From: Petunia secreta
Lineage: Eukaryota; Streptophyta; Magnoliopsida; Solanales; Solanaceae
Assembly: GCA_029990175.1 (NCBI GenBank)
Contig: JARKIP010000022.1
Location: 21,860,001 to 21,924,000 of the forward strand
Direction: 5' to 3'
DNA length: 64,000 nucleotides
The notes beneath the pieces were generated by a model, which was not told where the DNA came from, made no database searches, and worked only from the letters and a program-made list of their open reading frames with translations. Below are positions 45,339 through 58,140 of the stretch, in pieces. How positions within the stretch are numbered: position 1 is the stretch's first letter; every line of letters starts with the position of its first letter. The translations under genes were made by a program, and so were the position numbers.

Positions 45339-46380
45339 TTACTTTTTCCTCCACCTCGAAGATATGAATCGAATACCTAATTTAGATTCAAGCTTACGGC
45401 CATGGTCTCGGGGAGGTGACATAAATCTAAAAGAACAAAGTAATAACTTTCGCATTTTGTAACTCTTGGCTTTTAAATGAGGGATGTTGTTTTGTCTCCT
45501 CGGCATAACAAGTTTTAAAATATAGGCCGCTTGTTCCTCCTCCAGTAAATTTTTCAGTGGCTCGGAGGGCTCGATTTTCATGTAGCCATCCAAACACAAT
45601 GTTGAAAAGTGCTTGGAATGAGGTCTCGTGCACCCTAACTCCAAAATTGTATCATCCTTGACATCCTCATTTTCGCACACACTAGAATCTCCAAAAATTC
45701 AATTTTTCACTTCCTCACTTGACTCTAGTGCTAACTTGTCAACCTCGGCATCATCAACTACTATTGGGTCGAATGGTTGGAACTCCACACTTAGCTCCTC
45801 AAATTGGCTCTTATATTCTTCAACTTCATCCACCTCAATTATACTATCCAAAACAATTGGTTGTTGAGACTTAGACGCCTCAATCATTTCAATCAAATTA
45901 GCCTCAAAGTCGTGAATAGTTTCGCCAAATCGGTCAATCTCTTGTTTGAGCACACTTTTCCAATTCTATAGAGCATCTAGCTGCACTTGTAATATCATCA
46001 AGAAGACCCCCCAAATGCATCTAACCGTTGAGATTGTTCCATTAGCCAAGTTTCGCTTACGATCTCCACTTCTTCAGAATTTTCCCCTTGTTGTGATGCA
46101 TCATGCACTTTATTGCTCATATCAAACTCACAAGCAAGATTAGTATTATCATAAATATTTCTTGGGGAAGAAGTACGACACTTAAGACAATAATTCCACA
46201 GACCACAACACAATTGACAACAGTTTCGATCAAAGGTTGTAAGGAACAACTAGATAAATAATTTTATAGGACATTAAGATGACGATAATCTTCCCACAAG
46301 TGATGTCCATTACAAATTATGCAAGGAGCACCAAAATACGAGTAGCCAAAATTCGACTAATTTTCATTAAAAGATGCCAT
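45339..46380 (-). pseudogene. Gag-like ORF fragment of the left Athila-like unit
   Basis: Reading from 46380 leftward: a start matching MASF-ENWS; a Cys-rich stretch with CxxC pairs; EVEIVSETWLMEQSQ (45998-46249); then a frameshift at a run of six G and a TAG; LKQEIDRFGETIHDFEANL (45699-45953); and an acidic part running into a C-terminal basic SRWRKK (45339-45680). A TGA after EEVKN distinguishes it from the right unit. The Cys-rich part may be the zinc-binding piece of an Athila gag; the remainder is unrecognised. Confidence 0.5.
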
Positions 46381-46481
46381 GTTAACAAGTAATACAGTAA
46401 TAAAATAAACTAAACTAAACTAAACTAAAAACTTGAATAGACAAAAGTAAAAGTCTAATCTAGAAAATAGCTAATTCTAAG

Positions 46482-46499
46482 TCCCTGGCAACGGCGCCA
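46482..46499 (-). promoter_or_regulatory. Primer-binding site, tRNA-Asp type, left unit
   Basis: On the minus strand it reads TGGCGCCGTTGCCAGGGA, one mismatch from the complement of the plant tRNA-Asp 3' end (TGGCGCCGTTGCCGGGGA). It lies six bases inside LTR B. Confidence 0.85.
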
Positions 46500-46505
46500 A
46501 AAACT

Positions 46506-47738
46506 TGTCGCTCCAAACGCACACGCAAGTATACGCGGTCAATCAAGTAATAAAGTGATAAGAAAAGTATTGTTCACACGAGGACTATTGATTAACTACT
46601 AACTAAATCAGACAATTCCTCATTATCTAAGCAAGAATGTTTCAAGAGTTGAGAATTTATCTAACAAAAATAACTAACTAAACCAAGAAAATAATAACAA
46701 GTAAAACACGATTTTGGATTCAAGAAGGGATAATAGCCTAGGGTCGTGGGATATCTGCCAATCCTGTTGAATTCTTTAGTTAATCTGACTAAATCAATTT
46801 ATCTGGGTTACTAATCACAGGGTTAATATTACTCACAGGACTCTTTCGATACCCTGCTCGCCTATTTAAGCCAACCTAACACCTATATGTCTATGGAATT
46901 AGAGTTAACAAGAATGCATGTGCTTCTTCTGTATACTGATTAAGCCTGACTGTTAGGTATATTTCTTTCCTAACCGCGAAACCATTCCCGATGCCTGGGT
47001 TCAGGAACACGCTCTATTCAATCCTATTGCAACCTGCGGTTCCTACTTTCGAGTTCAACCCTAGGTTCATAAATAGTATTCAATTGATGATCAAGCAATC
47101 AAATAATTAGGCTCAGGATATGAATAAATAATCCAATAATATAATTCAATGAAATCAATTCAACATCCAAAAATCAACATTCATGGAGATCATACAAATC
47201 TAGACTAACAAACTAGATTAAAGAGAAAGGAAAAAAAGACAACTCGGTGTAGAGGAGCGCATAGAAGCTGCCTCCCTTTGTCTCCAGCATCCAGACCCTC
47301 CTTCACGTTCAAATTTCCAATCATTTATATAGTAGGAGTAATAAAATTGTTGGCATTGACCAAACAGCCCATATCCAACTTAAGTTGGGAATCAGACTTC
47401 ACTCCTACTTGAACTTGGAATATGTTTGCCTCTTTTCTTTGTATTGTTCCATGGCCTTTGGCTTTGAATCTTTCCTTTATAATGATTTGCTATAAAGCGA
47501 TTTAATCAACTTCTTGTAGTGCAATGCCCCAACTCCAATGTAATAGCTTGATCAGTTTCCATCAGTTTTCTTTTGCCTCAAAATTTACAGTAATTGGTCC
47601 TAACCAATCATAATAACATCCAATCAATATAAAATTAAGAATCTAAATAATCAGGCATATTAAACCAAAAAATGCTCAAAGAATGGTAACACTAGTAGTG
47701 AATTAATATCAATATATATGTACTTATGACCAACATCA
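46506..47738 (-). repeat. Athila-like LTR B, shared by both units
   Basis: This 1233-bp LTR acts as the 5' LTR of the left unit (PBS beside it) and the 3' LTR of the right unit (PPT beside it). Confidence 0.9.
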
Positions 47739-50658
47739 ACACCCCACACTTAAACTATTGATCGTCCTCGAGCAATTACAAAAATACTCACACTTCGAAC
47801 AAGACTCAAGACATCATCACAAGTTCATTCCCAAAAGAGCAATTCAACAAGTAAGAACATCTATACTTGTGACCATGGTTGATGCCAACAATAAAACCTT
47901 CTCACATGCATCCTTCACGCACTTCCTCATGTTCACAATGCCAAAACAGTCTAAATATTTAAAAACAATCAAAAAACCAAATTGTAACATCCTAACCTCA
48001 ATAACTGACTCTGTGCAACCAAGTTTCTCAAGCCCGCTCACTTACCTCGACCGAGAGTCTAATAAAATCACCTATCCTTCATGAATCAAGTGCCCTCACA
48101 ACAAATCAGAAGAAGTAGTCCAATACTCACAAGATATTGTAATTAATTTCAGGACTTTATAGATCGAAAGAATTCACTCAACTCTCACAAAAAAGTTCAC
48201 ATGCCACAAAAGAAGTACCATAGGCTTGCCCTTTGTGTAAATCTCCACTAATGTAAGCCTGCTCAGCCTAAAATCAAATAGGACTTATTATGGGTTGTCA
48301 TGAAGGTTGCGGGTTAGGTAGGATAGATATAGATAAAGTGATTAAACCTCCATAAGCACTTATAGAACATCAATTTTAGCACACTTCCCCCTTTCAAAAA
48401 CTCCTCCTCTTTCAATTTCAAGCAACACCCAATCTTCCCTTTTTTATTTACGCCATTGAATATTTTTGAGCTCACAAAAAGTGCTCTTTTCATTTTTTTT
48501 TTTTCAACTTTCAGAATTTTTTCCCTACTTGATAGTTGGTCAGGCCATCAAGTAATTTTTTTTCCTCTATTTTTTTTTTTCACAAACACTTCTTTACTTT
48601 CTAATTGGGACCAATCTTCAAACCAAACAACCTTTCTCTCCAACTTTAGCTATTTCAGCTCATTATATATGTAAGTGCTCAAGGATATAGGGTATTAAAA
48701 AAATAGGAAATTTAAATCAAAAAAGGTCAAGGCTCGTAATATGGTTGCCAATAAGCAGGATAAAAGGCTCAGAGGGACTGACTAGCGTCAATCAAGTAAG
48801 GGTAGGCGAGAAAAAATCTCAAATGAATCAAGGAAGGCCTATAATCATTTTTGAAACTGAGCAAAACCTAGGATTTCGCTTCAACTACACTCCGGGCAAG
48901 TTATAGACTCAAGTGAAAAGCATGGAATACAACAAATACCACCCTCATACAATGGCACATGACTCACTCAAGATGGCTCAATTTTGACTCTCAAACCAAA
49001 GCAGTTAAACAGGCTCGAAGAATAAAGCGTGAAGCACTTAACACACAAAAGTCAAGAAACTAAGCCTAGGCGTCACAAATAAGGTTATTCATTCTTGGCA
49101 CAATTTATTTCTAAAACTCACAAGGAATTCATATAATTTACGTGCTCAGGTCTAAATATGTTAGTATCAAACAAGTCACAAGACACCTAGACTCCAACCC
49201 CGAGTTTTCCTTTCCTTTCTACTACTATAACGACTCAAGGCTAGCTAAAGAAAATAAAAGTACCCGGTTCAAGTGTACATCCCATGGAAAAGAACCGATG
49301 TCAAAAGAAAAACCACAGGGGATTATTATCTACTCTAACTATGCTAACATACACTAAGAAAAGACTAACTATTTTTTTATTTTCTTATTTTTTTTAATGT
49401 TTTTGAATACTTATAACTAAACTAGAAAGTAAGAAATAAATAAAACAATGTCAATTGACAAAAAATAAAAATAGAACTAAAGCATAGGAATCTCCCACCC
49501 CACACTTAAAATTGTGCAATGTCCTCAATGCACTTTAGATTATAAAAAAGGGGTGGTAAACGAGGTATTCATACTTCCCTCACTATCACATAATTTTCTA
49601 TTTCAAGCTCACAAGCTCATTCAAATCAATTGTTGCGTGCAAACGGGGTGCGATCACCCCACACTTATGCCACAATACATCTCAAGTGAAGCAATCGGAC
49701 CGACTAAGCCTATAAAAAAAATTGAGAACTGCAACACATGAAGCAGTGAAAACAAGTATATCCACGAGTCACAAAATAGTCACATGTAATGCACAGACGA
49801 TGTACGACATCTCCCAGGTATGGGGTAAGGCTGTCTATGCTTCTAATAATCTATTTCACACTTAAACAGACTCCCAAAAGCCTGCCATGTAGTTTGGCTC
49901 CTCAGATTTTACCAAACATATCAAAAGTTTCGTTTAGACATTTTAGCGAGCACTTTACGCACACAGTTTTTGACAGCCTGTTTCAAGCCTATGGTGTCAT
50001 CACCAGCCATTCCAACTCCTGGGATTTCACATATAATAAACCACAACACCTCACCGCACTTCCCCATAGTCAAGCAACCACAAACAATTCAAAATTACCG
50101 CCAGTTTTATTACGGAAGCAAGACTAAGAAGGCTAAGGGAGATAAGGGGAGGGGCTGCGTAACAGAAGCAAAGGTAGACGAAGAGAGATAGAAGATAAGG
50201 GTAGAGCATACCTAGAAATCGATGACGGACTATGATGAATGGTGGTAGACTTCAGCGGAGTGCGGGTGTGTTCCTGATGGAGTAAAGACGGGAGAGGACT
50301 ATGTGTTTTATGATTTTTCTTTCAAGAGTTATGGGTCTTAAGTTTTAGCTAATAGTATTACCAGGAATAACAGTGAAGGGTGAAAGCATTACTCCCTGTG
50401 TTATTGAAGTGAATTTCCATACAGCGAAGGGCGCTTTGCCCATAATACACTGTTTCATCCTTTTTGGCTCTCAATTCCTGTAAAATACACATAGCTAAAA
50501 AAACAAATTAGTAAAAACTATTATTTGTTCTTTTTGTTTTTCTATTTTTTTTCTTTTTCATCAAAATTTAAAAACTAACTAAATAAAAAAAGCAATAAAA
50601 CATGGATTGCCTTTTATGAAGCATTTGATTTAACTTCGCGACACGACGTGTACAAACT
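47739..50658 (-). other. Noncoding internal region, right Athila-like unit
   Basis: It is collinear with 42444-45338 with a few percent difference. It includes an extra 'aactaaataaaaaaagcaat' block near 50575-50600 that is lacking in the left unit. No coding content was recognised. Confidence 0.6.
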
Positions 50659-51701
50659 TTACTTTTTCCTCCACCTCGAAGATATGAATCGAATACCTAA
50701 TTTAGATTCAAGCTTACGGCCATGGTCTCGGGGAGGTGACATAAATCCAAAATAACAAAGTAATAACTTTCGCATTTTGCACCTCTTGGCTTTTAAATGA
50801 GGGATGTTGTTTTGTCTCCTCGGCATAACAAGTTTTAAAATATAGGCCGCTTGTTCCTCCTCCAGTAAATTTTGTAGTGGCTCGGAGGGCTCGATTTTCA
50901 TGTTGCCATCCAAACACAATGTTGAAAAGTGCTTGGAATGAGGTCTCGGTCACCCTAACTCCAAAATTGTATCATCCTTGACATCCTCATTTTCGCACAC
51001 ACTAGAATCTCCAAAAATTCTATTTTTCACTTCCTCACTTGACTCTAGTGCAAACTTGTCACCCTCGGCATCATCAACTACTATTGGGTCGAATGGTTGG
51101 AACTCCACACTTAGCTCCTCAAATTGGCTCTTATATTCTTCAACTTCATCCACCTCAAATATACTATCCAAAAAAATTGGTTGTTGAGACTTAGACGGCT
51201 CAATCTTTTCAATCAAATTAGCCTCAAAGTCGTGAATAGCCTCGCCAAATCGGTCAATCTCTTGTTTGAGCACACTTTTCCAATTCTATAGAGCATCTAG
51301 CTGCACTTGTAATATCATCAAGAAGACCCCCCAAATGAATCTAACTGTTGAGATTGTTCCATTAGCCAAGTTTCGCTTACGATCTCCACTTCTTCAGAAT
51401 TTTCCCCTTGTTGTGATGCCTCATGCACTTTATTGCTCATATCAATCTCACAAGCAAGGTTAGTATTATTATAAATATTTCTTGGGGAAGAAGTACGACA
51501 CTTAGGACAATAATTCCACAGACCACAACACAATTGACAACAGTTTCGATCAAAGGTTGTAGAGGAACAACTACATAAATAATTTTGTAGGACATTAAGA
51601 TGACGATAATCTTCCCACAAGTGATGTCCATTACAAATTATGCAAGGAGTACCAAAATACGAGTAGCCAAAATTCGACCAATTTTCATTAAAAGATGCCA
51701 T
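50659..51701 (-). pseudogene. Gag-like ORF of the right Athila-like unit
   Basis: The ATG at 51701 opens MASFNENWSNFGYSYFG, followed by CIICNGHHLWEDYRH and CQLCCGLWNYCPKC, possible zinc-binding CxxC motifs. The first frame ends at 51318 because of a six-G run. A TAG (near 51290) follows, then LKQEIDRFGEAIHDFEANL with an acidic coiled-coil-like region to 50950, another shift, and the C-terminal segment 50659-50919 ending SRWRKK. The G-run and TAG are shared with the left unit, so they predate the tandem. The function of the long acidic domain is unknown. Confidence 0.55.
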
Positions 51702-51802
51702 GTTAACAAGTAATACAATAATAACATAAACTAAACTAAACGAAACTAAAACCTTGAATAGAAAAAAGTAAAAGTCTAATCTAGAAAATAGCTAATTCTA
51801 AG

Positions 51803-51820
51803 TCCCCAGCAACGGCGCCA
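51803..51820 (-). promoter_or_regulatory. Primer-binding site, tRNA-Asp type, right unit
   Basis: On the minus strand it reads TGGCGCCGTTGCTGGGGA, one mismatch (at a different position from the left unit) from the tRNA-Asp complement. Confidence 0.85.
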
Positions 51821-51826
51821 AAAACT

Positions 51827-53061
51827 TGTCGCTCCAAACGCACACGCAAGTTTACGCGGTCGATCAAGTAATAAAGTGATAAGAAAAATATAGTTCCCAC
51901 GAGGACTATTGATTAACTACTAACTAAATCAGACAATTTCTTATTATCTAAGCAAGAATGTTTCAAGAGTTGAGAATTTATCTAACAAAAATAACTAACT
52001 AAACCAAGAAAATAATAACAAGTAAAACACGATTTTGGATTCAAGAAGGGATAATAGCCTAGGGTCGTGGGATATCTGCCAATCCTGTTGAATTCTTCAG
52101 TTAACCTGACTAAATCAATTTATCTGGGTTACTAATCACAGGGTTAATATTACTCATAGGACTCTTTCGATACCCTGCTCGCCTATTTAAGCCAACCTAA
52201 CACCTATATGTCTATGGAATTAGAGTTAACAAGAATGCATGTGCTTCTTCTGTATACTGATTAAGCGTGACTGTTAGGTATATTTCTATCCTAACCGCGA
52301 AACCATTCCCCGATGCCTGGGTTTAGGAACATGCTCTATTCAATCCTATCGCAACCTGTGGTTCTCACTTTCGAGTTCAACCCTAGGTTCATAAATAGTA
52401 TGCAATTGATGATTAGGCAATCAAATAATTAGGCTCAAGATATGAATAAATAACCCAATAATATAATTCAATAAAATCAATTCAAAATCTGAAAATCAAC
52501 ATTCATGGAGATCCCACAAATCTAGACTAACAAACTAGTTTAAAGAGAAAGGAAAGAAAGAAAACTCGGTGTAAAGGAGCGCATAGCAGCTGCCTCCCTT
52601 TGTCTCCAGCATCCAGACCCTCCTTCACGTTCAACTTTCCAACCTTTTATATAGTAGGAGTAATAAAATAGTTCGCATTGGCCAAACAGCCCATATCCAA
52701 CTTAAGTTGGGAATCAGACTTCACTCCTACTTGAACTTGGAATATGTTTGCCTCTTTTCTTTGTACTGTTCCATGGCTTTTGGCTTTGAATCTTTCCTTT
52801 AATAATTATTTGCTATAAAGCCATTTAATCAACTTTTTGTAGTACAATGCCCCAACTCCAATGTCATAGCTTGATCAGTTTCCATCAGTTTTCTTTTGCC
52901 TTAAAATGAACAGTAATTATTCCTAACCAATCATAACAACATCCAATCAATATAAAATTAAGAATCTAAATAATCAGGCATATTAAACCAAAAAATGCTC
53001 AAAGAATGGTAAAACTAAGAGTGAATTAATATCAAAATATATGTACTGATGACCAACATCA
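51827..53061 (-). repeat. Athila-like LTR C (5' LTR of the right unit)
   Basis: It begins TGTCGCTCC and ends GACCAACATCA, homologous to LTRs A and B. Beyond 53061 the sequence is unrelated. Confidence 0.9.
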
Positions 53062-54888
53062 TCAGCAAAAATATATCTACCAATGAGAATCTATATATGT
53101 TATCGAATATATTGTGTTAGGGGTTTTCATCTTTGTTTATGCGATATAAGATTTCATATAAGTATGTGCACTTATATCGCTTTAAACGTGATGTGAGTTG
53201 TTATGGTTTTCTTTTGTTGATTATTTCTATAATCGTTATATAATTTTATCTTATTAGTCTTGAATTTAAGTAAATTTAAGATGAGTGTTCCTTTAATAAT
53301 TGATTATGTTAGATTTATGAAATACTAGAATTTGGATGAGGACTCGGAACATAGTGATTATTCAATTTTGGAACTAATATGAAATAAATATTAACATAGT
53401 TAAATTATTTTAAGGATTAGTATGTATATAAATTCTAGGCTCAAAGAGAGTACCTAGTTGTCTCGATAAATTTATACTATTTTATATCAATATGTCGACT
53501 ACCACGAGAATATTGTCCCGAGTTTAACAAAAGTGTTAGTGATGAAAATATCCAGTATGTCCTACAAAATCAAGAGGCTATTGAGGCATCTAGATGTATC
53601 TATAACGCTTTCTGAAAATGACATTACATTCCATTGTAGCTGGTATGTAATGATATATGTGATCGAAATTATGAAATTGTTCGAAGTTAGTTACTTATAT
53701 ACCATACAAGCTATGGATAGATGAAAATCCAATTTCTTCCATTAGGTTTGTGCTGCTTTTGTACATAAATTTTTTTCCACATGGAAAACTAGTTCTAAGG
53801 GGAAGTATGTGTATCTTTCTATGATACTTCGTGAAGTTTGAGGATTGTATTTTTTTAACTGAACAAGACAAAAGTGGCATAGTAACTAAATTTGAATCAC
53901 GATATTACATTCTTAGGTAAAGTATTTTCATGTATAGTGAGATAGATCAAGACTCGTCTCTATATAAAACTATGGACCAGATTGCTTTTGCTATTAGCGT
54001 TAAATGTATTCGAGTGGGAGTCATGTTTGGTGATAATGGGTATGTTCCAATTAACTCTAGTACGTTGTCTAACAGAGAATCCATTTAATATTGTTGGTCC
54101 TAGTGGGAGTAACTATCAATTGATAAATCAATTTTGTCAATCTCAACCTCAACGAATGAGTCGTCTATGTATTCTCCATCGTTGGTTTGCGATCGAAGGG
54201 GAAGCATATATGGTTACACCACAAGATGAATATGATCAATGAAAGATAAATGGGGCTCTTAAATACCCTACTGAGGATAAATAGTTTAAGCTATTGGAAA
54301 ATAAAAAAGAGCTAGTGAAATAAAACCAAGAGTTGGAATTGGTTGATCTACCTTTGAACCTAACACCATTAAGAAAAAGTGCGTTCTTAGTATACGCGAA
54401 ATGTTTATTGTAGTATCAAATAAAAAATATAGGTTAATTCTTGAAATTAAAATTTCAAGAGATCGTTCAAAGAGATTGTTGTCTCTTTCAGAAGAATCTT
54501 ATATAAAGAATTTTTCTTGAACGATTTAATATGCAAGAGCGCAAACCTATAAATACTCTTATTTCTAGAGGCCAAGTTTCAAGTAGGAGGATGTGTCCTT
54601 GTGAATCCATGAGAATATGATTTGTTTCATGAAGCTTGATATATGCTATTTTTTTTAGCAAATATCAATCTGACCTAGAACAGAAATACTGGAAAGCAGT
54701 TAAAGGATACTGAGGTATCTCAAAGGCACATGTGATTATCCTTGTAATGTAAATGAAAGGATCTACGACTCAAAGGCTATACTTACGATGATTGAGAAGG
54801 ATTTAGATAAGAGAAAATCAAAATCTGAGTATGTCTTTCTTCCTAAACAATGGCGATGTACATATTTTGGAATAGCAAGAACAATTAT
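53062..54888 (+). pseudogene. Highly decayed copia pol sequence
   Basis: AT-rich sequence carries scattered copia-like fragments (for example around 54170-54240 and 54740-54820) but no continuous motif. It is assigned by its position upstream of the readable RNase H at 54889 on the same strand. Confidence in individual pieces is low. Confidence 0.35.
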
Positions 54889-55235
54889 TAGCCTTATTTA
54901 CAATGAAAGATGGATTTGGTGAACTTTCAGCATTTGTGCAAGAAGCTGTTTGGCTTAAACGTCTTTACAAAAAATTTGAGTATGTTTGTTAGTGCTATTG
55001 AAATAGTGACAGTCAAGTGTGATAGTCAAGTGTCAATAACATACACAAAAAGGGTTCCAATTATCGTAGAAAGGCAACATATTAATATAAAGTATAGTTT
55101 CGTCAGAGACATCGTATTACATAGAAAAGTTAACATAAAATACATCTCTACGCAATATATGATAGTAAATCCGATAATGAAACTCATCGCATTTTGTGCT
55201 TATGAATGGTATGTGAAGGCATTGAGTTAGCATAG
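54889..55235 (+). pseudogene. Copia RNase H end, decayed
   Basis: The translation FVQEAVWLKRL, DSQVSITYTK, HINIKYSFVRDIVLHRKVNIKYIST and IMKLIAF..Y..YVKAL follows the C-terminal part of a copia RNase H (FVQEAVWLKRLL, CDSQAAI-YTK, HIDTRYHFVRD, VNI-YIST, DPLTK). The catalytic context is broken by stops near 54985-55010. It belongs to a copia lineage different from that at 38818. Confidence 0.75.
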
Positions 55236-56913
55236 ACATAGATGTATTTATACTTTAATTTTTTTCCAAGCATGTTCACATAAAACTGCATTATTGAAGT
55301 TAATGTAGTTGCAGCCTAAATTAGTCAATCATGTTGATTCATGTACATAAAATGTTTTTGTGGTTAGTATATAAATTTGAGGTATGTCAGACAGACAAAA
55401 GTGTTAGCCTATTCACACAGTATCCACCTCTATTGTCTAGGTGACTAATAGGATGAGACAATTATAAACTTATTCTTATAAGAATTAATAATAATAGAGA
55501 GCTTGAAGTCTATAATAAGAATGACTCTTAGTTTTTGGGTTAATCATATTTGATTAAATGTGAGTCTGTCTTAATGCCATATGTGAGCTCTGACGGATAA
55601 ATATGTGAGTAGATGTGTGAACTCAAATTTAGATATGAGTTGTCTGAACTATTATATGCACAGTATTTTTCATTTGTGAAAGACATACACTCTACGAGAA
55701 AGGAGTCAATACTGTGATACGTGATTCATACTACCTATGCATAAAATGACCTATGGGCGATACAAGCTTAAATATCTTCTTGTTTATCGTGTGAAGCCTT
55801 AAAAATTAGGAGTAACTTTTGTTTCATTGTACCCTCATGACTTTGATCAGTTTTTCGAGATTCAATTTGGTATTTGCTATCTTAGGGTGTTGTCTAGAGA
55901 TCATGGATAATTCGGTCTAGCGGGACATTTCTGAAAAAGCAAATTGGACTGAGATTAAGAGAATTATGAGAAGAGGAAGATCATTGATGAGCATTATCAT
56001 ATTAATTATGTTCATTTGCGCGCCCATTATATTTTTCTTTGAGAACATAATAACATAATGATGAACTCAAAATTAAGACAAAGAGATTGTGAGAAATGTG
56101 AATGTGATAAATGATCTAGGGTACTGCATACTGCAATCTACTCTAAGGTTCCATTAATCGAGATACTATATATCTCTAATAGATATATAGCAACTAAGCT
56201 CTCGAAATATGCACTGGTCACACGGTCTAGACATTATGTATGATGGTTACAAAATGTATAAGAATGGGAGTTCACCCACCGTCTGTGAGTGGGTGATGTT
56301 GTAAAATTAGATTCGGGTACCGATGTGGGTCAATCCGGATCCATATCTAATAACTAAATATATATAATTAGTTATATATATGAAAAGAGAAATACAAAAA
56401 AGAAGGTAAAGACACAACTATTGAAAAAAGTCCTAATAGTTGTATCCTTTCAGGAATATAAAGGAAAGTTTCTATATAGAAACCAATGCATCTTTTTCTT
56501 GAAAAAATAACAGCTCTTCTCATTCTCTTCCAACCATAGAAATAACTCATTCAATGGAAGATTCTTCAGAAGATAGATCTTCTACAAATATTGGAACACT
56601 ACGAATTGTGTGTAATTCTTCAATATATATGATGTCTATTGGGACATTTATATAAATATACAAACCTAACCTCTAAATTCGCCGAATTTATTTTAATCTT
56701 AGTAAAAAGATGCAAAATCATACAAAAATACACTTCTAAACATTAAAAAGAGCTGATTTAATCTTAGAAACGTAATTTGAGATATACAAACATAATTTGA
56801 CACAAACATACACACACACACAATTATACTAGTAATAACAGAAATATGAAAAAATAGACATACAAAAGATTATTAAGGAAAAATCTATACTTGAAGCACA
56901 CATACACAATAAT
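55236..56913 (+). repeat. 3' untranslated/LTR-like remnant of the decayed copia element
   Basis: AT-rich sequence follows the pol end. The block 56330-56690, with 'ttctttcagaggaatataaagg'-like and 'aattgtgtgtaattcttc' text, resembles an R-U5 portion of a plant copia LTR. Boundaries could not be fixed. A perfect 8-bp hairpin stem lies at 56272-56296. Nothing else was identified. Confidence 0.35.
56272..56296. other. Short perfect inverted repeat
   Basis: TCACCCAC (56272-56279) pairs with GTGGGTGA (56289-56296) around a 9-base loop. Its function is unknown. Confidence 0.7.
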
Positions 56914-57578
56914 TGACACGGCCCGGAATCTGATTAGGCCGTGCGGGCACCAGATATCCTCCCCTAAACCCGTCGGGCGAAAGCTTAGCAATCAAATTAG
57001 GAAAATAAATATAAAAATTCATAAATAAGAACAACACTTTTTTTTAAAAAAAAACAAAGACATACTGATACCCCTAAGCTGTACAAAAGAAATTACAGAT
57101 GACTACCCAACATACTAGGTTTAGGGCTATCTAGACCAGACATCTAAGAGTACAAAAGAAAATAGATACCTCTTGAAGGGAGCAAAATGCAACTGAAATA
57201 ATAAACCATAAACTGGTGGCCATCAGGAATAAAGCTGGCTCACCCTGACAGCTGAAGTCGTCTTCGCTCCTGAACAAAGCGGCGAACTCAATCCTGGAGC
57301 GAACCTGCCGAAGCGAAATAGATAGACAAAAACAAACAACAAACAAGGGTGAGTCAAAAGGACTCAATAAGTGGGGCAGACTAGCCACCTCAAAGAATAG
57401 GATAGCTAGTCAGGGAGATAAAACAGATAAACCAAATTCCTCTTATTAAAATTATGAAAAGGCATAGCCAAATAATAACTAGAAACACGTATGGAATCAC
57501 AAACTCATCAACAACCAGGAACGTAAGATAGTCAGAACATATAGGTATCCCGAACACATCAACAATCAGAAATACATC

Positions 57579-57642
57579 CTGTTGCGGCGTGCAACCCGAT
57601 CCATATATTTATACCGTTGCGGCGTGCAACCCGATCCCCGCA
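57579..57642. repeat. 35-bp tandem repeat, 2 copies
   Basis: GTTGCGGCGTGCAACCCGATCC starts at 57581 and again at 57616. The core GTTGC-GGCGT-GCAAC is a 5-bp inverted repeat. The other LTR has three copies. Confidence 0.9.
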
Positions 57643-57806
57643 ACCCAGAATACGAGCCAGAAATATATAGGCAAACTGAGATATGTTCACGACATAATAT
57701 ACATACGGCATGCATAAAATACAACACAATACACAAAATAGTCAGTATGCGGTGCAATGAGATGGGATGATGTGGTATGATGCAATGCAGTCGCATATGC
57801 GTGATA

Positions 57807-58140
57807 CCTATCTCTGGAGCGGGACTCTCATCGTCTACCAGGAGATATATGCAATAATGATCCTTCACCGACTCGGGACTCTCATCCATTACCGGAAAGT
57901 ATATGCAATGATGTCCATTCACCGGCTCGGGACTCTCATTGATTACCGGGAAGTATATGCAATGATGACCCATCACCGGCTTGGGACTCTCATCGATTAC
58001 CGGGAAGTATATGCAATAACAATCCTTCACCGGTGTGGGACTCTCATCGCCAACCGGGAAGTATATGCAATAATGATCCTTCACCGGTGTGGGACTCTCA
58101 TCGCCAACCGGGAAGTATATGCAATGCTCAAAACAAGAGT
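57807..58140. repeat. 54-bp tandem repeat, 6 copies
   Basis: GGGACTCTCAT recurs at 57821, 57875, 57929, 57983, 58037 and 58091, exactly 54 bp apart. Units fall into two subtypes, 'accggctcgggact' and 'accggtgtgggact', grouped along the array. The other LTR has seven units. Confidence 0.95.

Larger units (their letters stand above)
41213..53061 (-). mobile_element. Athila-like nonautonomous elements in a tandem array sharing LTRs
   Basis: There are three LTRs (41213-42443, 46506-47738, 51827-53061) separated by two homologous internal regions, giving periods of 5293 and 5321 bp. Two PBS sequences match tRNA-Asp on the minus strand, a trait of the Athila lineage, and purine-rich PPT sequences (GTGTGGGGTGT) lie at the other ends. 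Only fragments of one ORF are present; no RT or integrase was found. Both units share the same frame-breaking changes in that ORF. No clear target duplication flanks the array (TGAGT left, TCAGC right). Confidence 0.8.
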
